From the NCBI GenBank assembly GCA_017618715.1, contig JAFZTS010000080.1:1-64000 (forward strand): 64,000 nucleotides of DNA, in the 5' to 3' direction. The notes beneath the pieces are model-generated. The model did not search any database and had not been told where the DNA came from. It saw only the letters and a program-made list of their open reading frames with translations. The stretch's first letter is position 1, and every line of letters starts with the position of its first letter. Shown in pieces: positions 1 to 7,877 of the stretch. The position numbers were made by a program, and so were the translations under genes. Source of the DNA: Bacteroidales bacterium. Lineage in GTDB: Bacteria; Bacteroidota; Bacteroidia; Bacteroidales; UBA3663.

Positions 1-727
1 CCTCGCAGACAGGCATAATGGCCTCCAGCCAGTACTTCATGTTGGCACGGAGCTGTGCCTTGTCGATGCCCTTGTAGAGATCGAGGAACTCACGGAACTT
101 CTGGACGGGAGCGTCATCGTTCTCGCTGAAGTTGCCACTCACGAAGCCTTGCGTCTTGATGACAATGTTCTCGACGAGCTTGTGATCCTTCTCGGGAGTC
201 ATCGTCTTGGCCAGTTCGTCACATTCGGCCAGCACATTGCGGCCTTCGCCCACGCCCTCGGGGAACTTGAACGCTGCCCACTCCTCGCGGGCGCCTTCGC
301 GCTTGAGGATATAGATGTCGAAGTACGCAAACTCGGCGTAGTTGAAGTAGAGGTTGGTTGATCCGTTGGGATTGTCGTGCAACAGGTCGGTACGTGCCCA
401 GTCGAGCACAGGCATAAAATTGTAACAAATGGTCTTGACACCTTCAAGGCCGAGGTTGCGGAGGCTCTCCTTATAGACCTCGATCTGATAATCGCGGTCG
501 GGGCCGCCGTACTTGATTGTTTCGACAACGGGGAGTGATTCGACGACGCTCCAACGCATGCCATAGCTTTCGATATAGCTCTTGAGGTCGTGAATAGCTT
601 CGCGTGTCCATACTTTGCCGAGGGGCACGTCATGCAATGCGGTGACGATGCCTTCGACACCAATTTGTCTGAGCATGGCAAGGGTGATCTTGTCCTTCTT
701 GCCAAACCAACGCCATGTTCTTTCCAT
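1..727 (-). CDS. uxuA: Mannonate dehydratase, N-terminal 242 residues (cut by window edge)
   Basis: UxuA dehydrates D-mannonate to 2-keto-3-deoxygluconate in cytoplasmic hexuronate catabolism. The minus-strand frame is open from the ATG at 727 to base 1. It begins MERTWRWFGKKDKITLAM, then reads GVEGIVTALHDVPLGKVW, later NLYFNYAEFAYFDIYILKR and YWLEAIMPVCE, all matching the UxuA family in order. About 150 C-terminal residues lie outside the window, so the metal-binding region cannot be fully checked. It is downstream of mfd on the same strand but has its own promoter about 40 bases upstream. A role in using glucuronate released by the GH115 enzyme near 44-46 kb is inference. Confidence 0.93.
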   Translation of the reverse strand, partial: MERTWRWFGKKDKITLAMLRQIGVEGIVTALHDVPLGKVWTREAIHDLKSYIESYGMRWSVVESLPVVETIKYGGPDRDYQIEVYKESLRNLGLEGVKTICYNFMPVLDWARTDLLHDNPNGSTNLYFNYAEFAYFDIYILKREGAREEWAAFKFPEGVGEGRNVLAECDELAKTMTPEKDHKLVENIVIKTQGFVSGNFSENDDAPVQKFREFLDLYKGIDKAQLRANMKYWLEAIMPVCE

Positions 728-764
728 AAACTAAATATTTTGGGGTGATTTCATGTTTCGAGCA

Positions 765-795
765 CAAAGATAATGTTTTTTTATCATTGCGCAAA
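765..795 (-). promoter_or_regulatory. Bacteroidetes-type promoter for uxuA
   Basis: On the minus strand a TTTG -33 element (792-795) is followed after 19 bases by TATCTTTG (765-772), the Bacteroidetes -7 form TAnnTTTG. It sits in the 139-bp mfd-uxuA gap. Confidence 0.7.
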
Positions 796-866
796 GATTT
801 TGGAGCAAAAATACTGAATGAAAGCCAAAAGTGTGTCAGTTGGCTTGAATTTGGCACGTGGAGCGT

Positions 867-3800
867 TCAGCGCATCTGCTTGAGGATGGAAACGGCTTGT
901 CGGACGGTGGTGACGCCGCTGATGAGGATGGAGCGCTTGCCGTTCTTGTCTTCGAGGCGGCAGATGTGGTAGTGATTCTGATAATAATCTATCACGCGAT
1001 CGAACTGCTTCATTTCGTAGTAATCGTCGCCTATCTCGGTGACGAAGAGGCAGCGCATCCTGCCGCTGCGCAGGATAATCCTCTCGAAGCCAATCTCGCG
1101 GCCCAGTTGACGGAGGAGGACGACACGGATGAGTTCTTCGCCGGGTTCGGGAATCTTGCCGAAGCGGTCGATGAGGCGCTTGCGGTAGGCTTCTATCTCG
1201 TCCTGTCGGGTGAGGTTGTCGAGTTCCTGGTAGAGGGCGATGCGTTCGCCCGAATCGGGCACGTAGGCTTCGCCGAAGCTGATGTCGAGGTCGGTCTCGA
1301 TGGCACATTCGTCGGTGACATTGCCCGTCTCCTCCGCCTCGCTGGCGAAGAGGGTGCGGAACTCCTGCGTCTTGAGTTCCTTGACTGCCTGCTTGAGAAT
1401 CTTCTGATAGGTCTCGTAGCCGAGGTCGGCGATGAAGCCCGACTGTTCGCCGCCCAACAGGTTTCCAGCGCCACGGATGTCGAGGTCCTGCATGGCGAGG
1501 TGGATACCCGAACCGAGACCCGAGAAGTTCTCGATGGCCTGTATGCGGCGACGTGCATCCTGAGTGAGGTAGCTGAAGGGTGGGGTGATGAGGTAGCAGA
1601 ACGCCTTCTTGTTGGTGCGGCCCACGCGTCCGCGCAACTGATGGAGTTCGGAGAGGCCGAAGTTCTGCGCATTGATCACGATCATCGTGTTGGCATTGGG
1701 GATGTCGAGACCCGATTCGACGATGGTGGTACATACCAGCACGTCGTACTCGTGGTTGGCAAAGTCGAGGATGAGCCGCTCCATGACGCTAGACTCCATA
1801 CGACCGTGGGCCGTGGCGATGCGTGCGTCGGGAACGAGCTGGGCGATGCGAGCCGTGAGTTCGGGCAGTTGCGCTATCTTGTTGTTGATGACAAAGACCT
1901 GACCGTTGCGCGAGAGTTCGAAGTTGATGGCCTCCTTGATCACCGCGTCGTCGAAACGATGTACCTCGGTCTGGATGGGATAGCGGTTGGCGGGTGGAGT
2001 GGCGATGATGCTGAGGTCGCGGGCTCCCATAAGGCTGAACTGCAAGGTGCGGGGGATGGGGGTGGCGGTCATGGTGAGCGTATCGACGTTGATGCGCATG
2101 GCCTTGAGCGCTTCCTTGACCTTCACGCCGAACTTCTGTTCCTCGTCGATGATGAGAAGGCCGAGGTCGGCGAACTTCACCTTCTTGCCGATGAGCTTGT
2201 GGGTGCCGATGATGATGTTGATGTCGCCGAGAGCAAGGTCTTTGAGTATTTGGGTGGTCTGACGCGCGGTGCGAGCCCGCGACAGGTAATCGATGCGGAC
2301 AGGGAAGTCCTTGAGACGCTCGGTGAAGGTGCGGTAATGCTGGTAGGCGAGCACGGTGGTGGGGACGAGCACAGCCACCTGCTTGCAGTCGTTGCAAGCC
2401 TTGAGGGCGGCACGGATGGCCACCTCGGTCTTGCCGAAGCCTACGTCGCCGCAGACCAGACGATCCATGGGACGCGGCGACTCCATGTCGCGCTTCACCT
2501 CCTGAGTGGTCTTGAGCTGGTCGGGCGTGTCCTCGAACATGAAGCTGGCCTCCAGCTCATGCTGCATCTGCGAGTCGGGACTGTACTGGAAGCCCTTCTC
2601 TTCGCGACGAATGGCATAGAGGAGAATGAGGTCGCGCGCCATGTCCTTCATCTTTGCCTTGGTCTTTTCGCGCAAGTGCACCCAAGCGCCGCTGCCTAGA
2701 CGGGAAAGGGCAGGGGTCGCTGCATCCTGACCACGGTACTTCGACAGCTTGTCGAGCTGGTGGATGGAGACGAAGAGCAGGTCGCCGCCCTTGTAGATGA
2801 GTTTGACAACCTCCTGATACCGATCGTTGCCGTCGGCATCCTTGCCGATGGGAATGTTGACGAGGCCGCCGAATTGTCCGATGCCGTGATCGACGTGGAC
2901 GATGTAGTCGCCGATATTGAACTCCATCAGCTCCTTGATGCTCATGGCAATCTTGCCCGAACGTGCACGGTCGGAGCGCAGGCTGTACTTGTGGAAGCGG
3001 TCGAAGATCTGATGGTCGGTGAAGTAGCAGTTGAGGCGGTCGTCGTCGATGAAGCCCTGATGGATGGCACGGGGTATGCGGACGAGCTTGAAGTGTTCGC
3101 CACGGTCTTCGAAGATGGCTTCGATGCGGTCGAGCTGCTTGGGCGAGTCGCTGAGGATGTGGATCGTGTAGCCCTTGAGGGCATATCGCTTGAAGTCCTC
3201 GCTGATGAGGTCGAAGTTCTTATGCCACTCGGGTTGGGGGGTGGTGTGGAATTCGATGACGGAGGTTGAGGGGTTTGAAGGGTTTGAGGAGTTTGAGAGG
3301 TTTGAACGGTTTGAGATGTCGATGCGGTTGAATTTCATGAGTGCCGTCTTGAAGCGGTCGGCATCTACGAGCTTCTGGAGGGCCGAAAGGTCGCCCTCCT
3401 CGGTGGAGAGGAGCTGCTCGGAGAGTTCCTGATGGCAGATCTGGAAGACGCGTTCGCATACCCAATCGACATCCTCGCAAGCGATGATGGCCTCGGCGGG
3501 CAGAAACTCCATGAGCGAGATGCCGCTCACCTCGTCCTTGCTGAAGCTGGGAGCGATGGTTATTTCGACCAAGCGTTCCTTCGAAAGCTGCGTATCGACC
3601 TCGAAGGTGCGAAGCGAATCGATCTCGTTGCCGAAAAAGTCGATGCGGTAAGGGTATTCGGACGAATAGCTGAAGACGTCGAGGATGGAGCCGCGCACAG
3701 CAAACTGCCCCGGCTCATAGACATAATCGACGCGCTGGAATCCTCGGTCGAAGAGCACTTCGGCCACGAACTTCGGATCGACCAATTCTTTCTCGTGCAG

Positions 3801-4280
3801 GGTGATGATGGCATCCTTCACCTCCTCGCTTTGCGCCACTTTTTCGGCCAGGGCCTCAGGATAGGTCACCACGAGCAGGGCGGAATGGGACTGCTCGTCG
3901 GTCTTGGCGTTCGCATCGGGCTGGCGTTGGCCAAGGGCCTGGATGGACGACAGCGTCTCGGTGCGCAAGATTTCGTTGGCCGAATCGATCTGCCCGTACT
4001 TGATGCTACGCTTGTAGCCGCTGGGGAAGAACGACATGGCACCTTCGCCACCAATCTGAATGAGGTCGTGATAGAAGTAGCCGGCCTTCTCCTCGTCGTT
4101 GAGGATGAAGACAACGATGCCGTCGATGGCACCCTTGAGAGGAGCCAGGAAAGTGGCGGCAGCCGAACCCGTAAGTCCCTTGAGTTGCACGACGGAAGGC
4201 TTCGAGGCGTCCATTCCCCGAAGTTTTTTGACAAGAGCATTGAATCTGGGCTTTTGGAGCACCAGGTCTTTGATTTCCAT
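867..4280 (-). CDS. mfd: Transcription-repair coupling factor Mfd
   Basis: Mfd is a cytoplasmic ATP-driven translocase that removes RNA polymerase stalled at lesions and recruits the UvrABC excision machinery. The 1137-residue protein has an N-terminal UvrB-like part, an RNA-polymerase-interaction domain near residues 445-510 (GDYIVHVDHGIGQFGGL), Walker A GDVGFGKTE near 610, the DEEQ box near 712 and a C-terminal TRCF domain, so it is full length. I chose the ATG at 4280 over an upstream TTG at 4286, which lies next to the tRNA terminator hairpin. An 18-residue (xSN)n insertion at residues 322-339 is encoded by a 9-bp tandem repeat. It lies downstream of tRNA-Val on the same strand. Confidence 0.97.
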   Translation of the reverse strand: MEIKDLVLQKPRFNALVKKLRGMDASKPSVVQLKGLTGSAAATFLAPLKGAIDGIVVFILNDEEKAGYFYHDLIQIGGEGAMSFFPSGYKRSIKYGQIDSANEILRTETLSSIQALGQRQPDANAKTDEQSHSALLVVTYPEALAEKVAQSEEVKDAIITLHEKELVDPKFVAEVLFDRGFQRVDYVYEPGQFAVRGSILDVFSYSSEYPYRIDFFGNEIDSLRTFEVDTQLSKERLVEITIAPSFSKDEVSGISLMEFLPAEAIIACEDVDWVCERVFQICHQELSEQLLSTEEGDLSALQKLVDADRFKTALMKFNRIDISNRSNLSNSSNPSNPSTSVIEFHTTPQPEWHKNFDLISEDFKRYALKGYTIHILSDSPKQLDRIEAIFEDRGEHFKLVRIPRAIHQGFIDDDRLNCYFTDHQIFDRFHKYSLRSDRARSGKIAMSIKELMEFNIGDYIVHVDHGIGQFGGLVNIPIGKDADGNDRYQEVVKLIYKGGDLLFVSIHQLDKLSKYRGQDAATPALSRLGSGAWVHLREKTKAKMKDMARDLILLYAIRREEKGFQYSPDSQMQHELEASFMFEDTPDQLKTTQEVKRDMESPRPMDRLVCGDVGFGKTEVAIRAALKACNDCKQVAVLVPTTVLAYQHYRTFTERLKDFPVRIDYLSRARTARQTTQILKDLALGDINIIIGTHKLIGKKVKFADLGLLIIDEEQKFGVKVKEALKAMRINVDTLTMTATPIPRTLQFSLMGARDLSIIATPPANRYPIQTEVHRFDDAVIKEAINFELSRNGQVFVINNKIAQLPELTARIAQLVPDARIATAHGRMESSVMERLILDFANHEYDVLVCTTIVESGLDIPNANTMIVINAQNFGLSELHQLRGRVGRTNKKAFCYLITPPFSYLTQDARRRIQAIENFSGLGSGIHLAMQDLDIRGAGNLLGGEQSGFIADLGYETYQKILKQAVKELKTQEFRTLFASEAEETGNVTDECAIETDLDISFGEAYVPDSGERIALYQELDNLTRQDEIEAYRKRLIDRFGKIPEPGEELIRVVLLRQLGREIGFERIILRSGRMRCLFVTEIGDDYYEMKQFDRVIDYYQNHYHICRLEDKNGKRSILISGVTTVRQAVSILKQMR
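3264..3317 (-). repeat. Six 9-bp tandem repeats inside mfd
   Basis: Six consecutive 9-bp units, GTTTGARNN on the plus strand (CTCAAAC or TTCAAAC cores on the coding strand), run without interruption. They stay in frame and encode ISN-RSN-LSN-SSN-PSN-PST, a low-complexity linker between the UvrB-like N-terminus and the next Mfd domain. Confidence 0.9.
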
Positions 4281-4315
4281 AAACAAGAAACGGAGACCTT
4301 GTGAACGGGTCTCCG
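4281..4315 (-). terminator. Rho-independent terminator after tRNA-Val
   Basis: An 8-bp stem, CGGAGACC (4291-4298) paired with GGTCTCCG (4308-4315), is followed on the minus strand by TTTCTTGTTT. It begins three bases past the tRNA 3' end and stops just before the mfd start, so mfd would depend on read-through or an internal start. Confidence 0.75.
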
Positions 4316-4318
4316 TGT

Positions 4319-4392
4319 GGGCGCTGAGGGATTCGAACCCCCGACCCTCTGCTTGTAAGGCAGACGCTCTGAACCAGCTGAGCTAAGCGCCC
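4319..4392 (-). tRNA. tRNA-Val (anticodon TAC)
   Basis: The minus strand folds as a 74-base cloverleaf: acceptor GGGCGCT/AGCGCCC, D-arm GCTC/GAGC, anticodon arm TCTGC-CTTACAA-GCAGA with anticodon TAC, variable region, and T-arm GGGGG-TTCGAAT-CCCTC. The next base is A and a full CCA is not encoded. A promoter lies about 50 bases upstream and a hairpin terminator directly downstream. Confidence 0.98.
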
Positions 4393-4445
4393 ATCGATTA
4401 GCGATGATGGTCTTCAACCAAAGTCGCTAAGCGATGATGCGGGTG

Positions 4446-4477
4446 CAAAGATAGGCGAAAATTGCGTATGCTCCAAA
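4446..4477 (-). promoter_or_regulatory. Promoter for tRNA-Val
   Basis: On the minus strand TTTG (4474-4477), a 20-base spacer and TATCTTTG (4446-4453) match the Bacteroidetes consensus. Transcription would start near 4439, giving a tRNA leader of roughly 45 bases. Confidence 0.8.
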
Positions 4478-4513
4478 TTTTTTGCCCTCTTTTTTGTAAA
4501 ATATGTCGAAAAA

Positions 4514-4545
4514 TTTGATTTTTTGCCTAAAAGGGCTTATCTTTG
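4514..4545 (+). promoter_or_regulatory. Promoter for the YgiQ-type gene
   Basis: TTTG (4514-4517), a 20-base spacer and TATCTTTG (4538-4545) lie 20 bases before the ATG, back to back with the tRNA promoter. Confidence 0.8.
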
Positions 4546-4565
4546 CCCCTGAATAGAGTGACGAC

Positions 4566-6563
4566 ATGCTTCAAGACTGGTTGCCTACATCGGCCAAGGA
4601 GGTGAAGCTCCGTGGGTGGGACACGTTGGACGTGGTTCTGTTTTCGGGTGATGCATACGTGGATCATCCGAGCTTTGGTGCTGCCGTGATTGGGCGTGTC
4701 CTCGAAGCGGCGGGTTATCGAGTGGCCATCGTGCCGCAGCCCGACTGGCATGGCGACCTGCGCGACTTTACCAAGCTGGGACGTCCGCGTCTCTTCTTCG
4801 GCATTTCGCCCGGGGCAATGGATTCGATGGTGAATCACTACACCGCTAATCGTCGCCGTCGTTCGGACGATGCCTATACACCCGATGGGCGACCGGGGAT
4901 GCGACCCGACATGCCTTCGATCGTCTATAGCCGCATCTTGCGCCAGCTCTATCCCGATTCGCTCATCGTGCTGGGCGGTATCGAAGCGTCGCTGCGCCGA
5001 TTGAGCTACTACGACTATTGGGAAGACCGGCTCCGGCCGAGTCTGCTGACCGAATGCGAGGCCGATGTCATCACTTACGGCATGGGCGAGCAGGTGACGG
5101 TGGAGATTGCCCAGCGCATCGATGCCCTGTTGGGAAGCCGGGACGAGGGGGGAAGTGTGCCGACGCGCCAGGATATCGTTCAACTGATAGCCGACATCCC
5201 GCAAGTCGTCTCCCGCCAAACGGAGATTGTGGAGCAGGAGGGCGACATCGTGCTGCATCCCTACGAGGAATGCCTTCGCAACAAGCGCAGTCAGGCCGAG
5301 AATTTCCGCCACATCGAGGAGGAGAGCAACCGTTGGCATGCCTCGCGCATTTGGCAACAGACGGGCGACCAGTATATCCTGGTCAATCCGCCCTATCCGC
5401 CGCTCACCACCGAACAGGTGGACCGTGCCTTCGACCTGCCCTATACCCGTATGCCGCATCCGCGCTACAACGGCAAGCGCATCCCGGCCTACGAGATGAT
5501 ACGTCATTCGATCTGCCTGCACCGAGGCTGTTTCGGCGGTTGTGCGTTCTGCACCATCTCGGCGCACCAGGGCAAGTTCATCGCTTCGCGCAGCAAGGAG
5601 TCGATCCTTCGCGAAGCACGTCAGGTGACGCAGATGCCCGACTTCAAGGGCTATATCTCGGACCTTGGCGGTCCTTCGGCCAACATGTACCTTATGCGGG
5701 GCAAAGACCTGCACCTTTGCGAAAAGTGCAAACGTCCCTCGTGCCTGCATCCCCAGGTCTGTCCCAATCTTAATGCCGACCACGGCCCGTTGCTCGAGAT
5801 CTACAAGGCCGTCGATGCCTTGCCCGGCGTCAAGAAGTCGTTTATCGGCTCGGGAGTGCGTTATGACCTTATCCTGCATGAGGGCAAGAACGGGGAGTAC
5901 AAGGAGACCAACATGAAGTATGCCGAGGAGCTGATACGCAACCATGTGAGCGGACGACTGAAGGTGGCTCCCGAACACACGAATGACGCTGTGCTCGATG
6001 TGATGCGCAAGCCATCGTTCGAACTGTTCCACCGCTTCAAGCGTCTCTTCGACGAGGTGGATCGACGTTTCGGCCTGCGCCAGCAGATTATTCCCTATTT
6101 CATCTCGTCGCATCCGGGAAGCACTGAGGAGGCGATGGCCGAACTGGCTGCCGAGACCAAGCGCCTCGACTTCAAGCTGGAGCAGGTGCAGGACTTCACC
6201 CCGACGCCTATGACCGTCTCGACCGAGATATGGTACTCGGGTCTGCATCCCTACACGCTGAAGCCTTGCTATTGTGCCCACAGCGCCGAAGAGAAACTGC
6301 GTCAACGTGCCTATTTCTTCTGGTATCAGCCCGAAAATGTGCCAAAATTGCGCAGTTCGCTCATAAAGATGGGACGAAAAGACCTGGCCGACCGCCTTTT
6401 TGGAGGCAATGGCACGAATCTTGCAAGGAACAATCATGGAGGATACGGTTCGCCGTCCAATCACGGTGCCTATCAAGCGGGACCTCGTGGCAATATGAGC
6501 CAAGGGAAGTCGAAACCGAATCGATATGACAGGGGTTCCCGATCGAATCCCCGAGGGAAATGA
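4566..6563 (+). CDS. ygiQ: YgiQ family radical SAM protein
   Basis: This 665-residue protein belongs to the YgiQ (UPF0313) radical SAM family, whose substrate is not established. The order is a B12-binding-like N-terminus (DVVLFSGDAYVDHPSFG), then the radical SAM core with the [4Fe-4S] motif CFGGCAFC inside CLHRGCFGGCAFC, an EHTNDAVLDVMRKPSF segment, and the C-terminal family block FTPTPMTVSTEIWYSGLHPY. Extra cysteines appear as CEKCKRPSC. The last 50 residues are Gly/Asn/Arg-rich and look disordered. The promoter ends 20 bases before the ATG, so this start fits. Confidence 0.93.
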   Translation: MLQDWLPTSAKEVKLRGWDTLDVVLFSGDAYVDHPSFGAAVIGRVLEAAGYRVAIVPQPDWHGDLRDFTKLGRPRLFFGISPGAMDSMVNHYTANRRRRSDDAYTPDGRPGMRPDMPSIVYSRILRQLYPDSLIVLGGIEASLRRLSYYDYWEDRLRPSLLTECEADVITYGMGEQVTVEIAQRIDALLGSRDEGGSVPTRQDIVQLIADIPQVVSRQTEIVEQEGDIVLHPYEECLRNKRSQAENFRHIEEESNRWHASRIWQQTGDQYILVNPPYPPLTTEQVDRAFDLPYTRMPHPRYNGKRIPAYEMIRHSICLHRGCFGGCAFCTISAHQGKFIASRSKESILREARQVTQMPDFKGYISDLGGPSANMYLMRGKDLHLCEKCKRPSCLHPQVCPNLNADHGPLLEIYKAVDALPGVKKSFIGSGVRYDLILHEGKNGEYKETNMKYAEELIRNHVSGRLKVAPEHTNDAVLDVMRKPSFELFHRFKRLFDEVDRRFGLRQQIIPYFISSHPGSTEEAMAELAAETKRLDFKLEQVQDFTPTPMTVSTEIWYSGLHPYTLKPCYCAHSAEEKLRQRAYFFWYQPENVPKLRSSLIKMGRKDLADRLFGGNGTNLARNNHGGYGSPSNHGAYQAGPRGNMSQGKSKPNRYDRGSRSNPRGK

Positions 6564-6600
6564 AACCAATGAATACTAACTATTAATACTGAGAATTGAT

Positions 6601-7269
6601 ATGAATTACTTCGTTCTTATTATTGTGATTGCAGTGCTCGGCTGGGTAGTGCAGTATAATCTGAAGAGAAAGTTCGAGAAATACTCGAAGGAATACATCC
6701 CTTACACCGGAGCACAGGTGGCACAGATGATGCTCGACAGCTTCGGGCTGAAGGATGTACGTATCACCCATGTGCCCGGCAATCTGACCGACCACTACAA
6801 TCCGACCGACAAGACGCTCAACCTGAGTGATTCGGTGTATGAGTCGAATTCGATAGCTGCTGCTGCCGTTGCAGCCCACGAGTGCGGACATGCCGTGCAG
6901 CATGCCACTGCTTACTCTTGGCTCACCCTTCGCAGCAAGATGGTGCCGGCCGTAAGCTTTTCCAACAAGATGGTATCGTGGGTACTGTTGGGCGGCATCC
7001 TTCTGCTGAAGGTTTTCCCACAGTTGCTCCTCTTCGGCATCATCCTCTTTGCTGTAACCACGCTCTTTACCTTCGTTACCCTCCCCGTCGAGATTGATGC
7101 TTCGCGTCGCGCCCTGGCGTGGCTTGACAAGAGCGGCATGACCTCGTTCCAGACACAGAAGGATGCGCGTGATGCCCTCAAGGCCGCTGCCTACACCTAC
7201 GTTGTTGCTGCCCTTTCGTCGCTGATGACCTTGCTTTATTACATCTCTATCTATAATCGTCGCAGTTAA
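6601..7269 (+). CDS. Membrane zinc metallopeptidase (YugP-like)
   Basis: The 222-residue protein has an N-terminal membrane segment (residues 2-18), a zinc-peptidase HExxH motif in AAHECGHAVQHA near residue 93, two further hydrophobic segments (about 125-160) and a C-terminal segment near 200-215. This is the layout of the YugP/COG2738 neutral zinc metallopeptidases, whose targets are mostly unknown. It starts 37 bases after the YgiQ gene on the same strand and is probably co-transcribed, with a hairpin terminator after it. Confidence 0.87.
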   Translation: MNYFVLIIVIAVLGWVVQYNLKRKFEKYSKEYIPYTGAQVAQMMLDSFGLKDVRITHVPGNLTDHYNPTDKTLNLSDSVYESNSIAAAAVAAHECGHAVQHATAYSWLTLRSKMVPAVSFSNKMVSWVLLGGILLLKVFPQLLLFGIILFAVTTLFTFVTLPVEIDASRRALAWLDKSGMTSFQTQKDARDALKAAAYTYVVAALSSLMTLLYYISIYNRRS

Positions 7270-7298
7270 GTCGTCACTTTTTGAATCATTATATGATG

Positions 7299-7340
7299 AA
7301 TGGCCCGTACCTGTATGGCGCGGGCCATTTATTGTTGTTT
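7299..7340 (+). terminator. Rho-independent terminator after the zinc peptidase
   Basis: A 9-bp perfect stem, AATGGCCCG (7299-7307) with CGGGCCATT (7321-7329), has a 13-base loop and is followed by the T-rich run TATTGTTGTTT. Confidence 0.8.
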
Positions 7341-7416
7341 AGGATATGAGTTTGGGGGTGTGGAATATCAAAAATCGAAAAAAATAGGACGAAAAACGAA
7401 AAAACTTGCCTAATTA

Positions 7417-7448
7417 TTTGGTATTTATTTTGAAATTTCTTATTTTTG
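7417..7448 (+). promoter_or_regulatory. Promoter for the MerR-RelA/SpoT operon
   Basis: TTTG (7417-7420), a 20-base spacer and TATTTTTG (7441-7448) predict a start near 7455. This rules out a TTG at 7446 as the MerR start codon. Confidence 0.8.
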
Positions 7449-7481
7449 TCCCCAAATTGGCAAATTTTACCATTTAGAGCT

Positions 7482-7877
7482 ATGAATCCTATGGCAAAGC
7501 GACATGACGACATCAAGGATCTGACTATGGAAAAACCCTACCTCTCGATCGGAGAGGTGGCGGCCAAGTTCGATGTGTCGGTCGATTTGCTGCGCAAGTG
7601 GGAGAAGTCGTTCCCGCAATATCTGCGTCCACGACGCACGCCGGGCGACAACCGTCTGTATGGCGAAAAGGATGTGCAGCGAGTAGGAGTCATCTATCGA
7701 TTGATCCGTGTCGAAGGGTTGTCGATAGAAGGAGCAAAACGGAAATTGAATGAAAAGGATATGACGGGCGATGAGGCCCGGCAGGAAGTGATACAGCGTC
7801 TGCAGGGGTTGCGTCAGCAGTTGCTTGGTATCATTGGAGAATTGGAAACGGAGAGTAATCATGTTAATGAAAGGTAA
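7482..7877 (+). CDS. MerR family transcriptional regulator
   Basis: This 131-residue cytoplasmic DNA-binding protein has an N-terminal MerR winged helix: YLSIGEVAAKFDVSVDLLRKWEKSFP, the wing NRLYGEKDVQRV, then IYRLIRVEGLSIEGAKRKL. A C-terminal helix (QEVIQRLQGLRQQLLGIIGEL) would form the dimer coiled coil. No cysteine cluster or effector domain is visible, so the signal is unknown. I chose the ATG at 7482 because it follows the predicted transcription start; ATGs at 7491 and 7527 are alternatives. The stop codon abuts the next ATG, so the two genes are likely translationally coupled. Confidence 0.9.
   Translation: MNPMAKRHDDIKDLTMEKPYLSIGEVAAKFDVSVDLLRKWEKSFPQYLRPRRTPGDNRLYGEKDVQRVGVIYRLIRVEGLSIEGAKRKLNEKDMTGDEARQEVIQRLQGLRQQLLGIIGELETESNHVNER

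Noticed and set aside
858..2699. 613-codon plus-strand open frame opposite mfd
   Set aside because: It is antisense to a clear full-length Mfd, its translation has no family features, and it reflects the codon pattern of the opposite strand.
4401..4439. Direct repeat GCGATGATG at 4401 and 4431 near the tRNA promoter
   Set aside because: Nine bases twice in a gap is weak, and no symmetry or link with a regulator was found.
4527..6569. 680-codon minus-strand open frame opposite the YgiQ-type gene
   Set aside because: It is a shadow of a gene with a complete radical SAM motif and matching promoter; the antisense protein resembles nothing known.
7446..7481. TTG start for the MerR gene
   Set aside because: The TTG is part of the -7 box TATTTTTG, upstream of the predicted transcription start.
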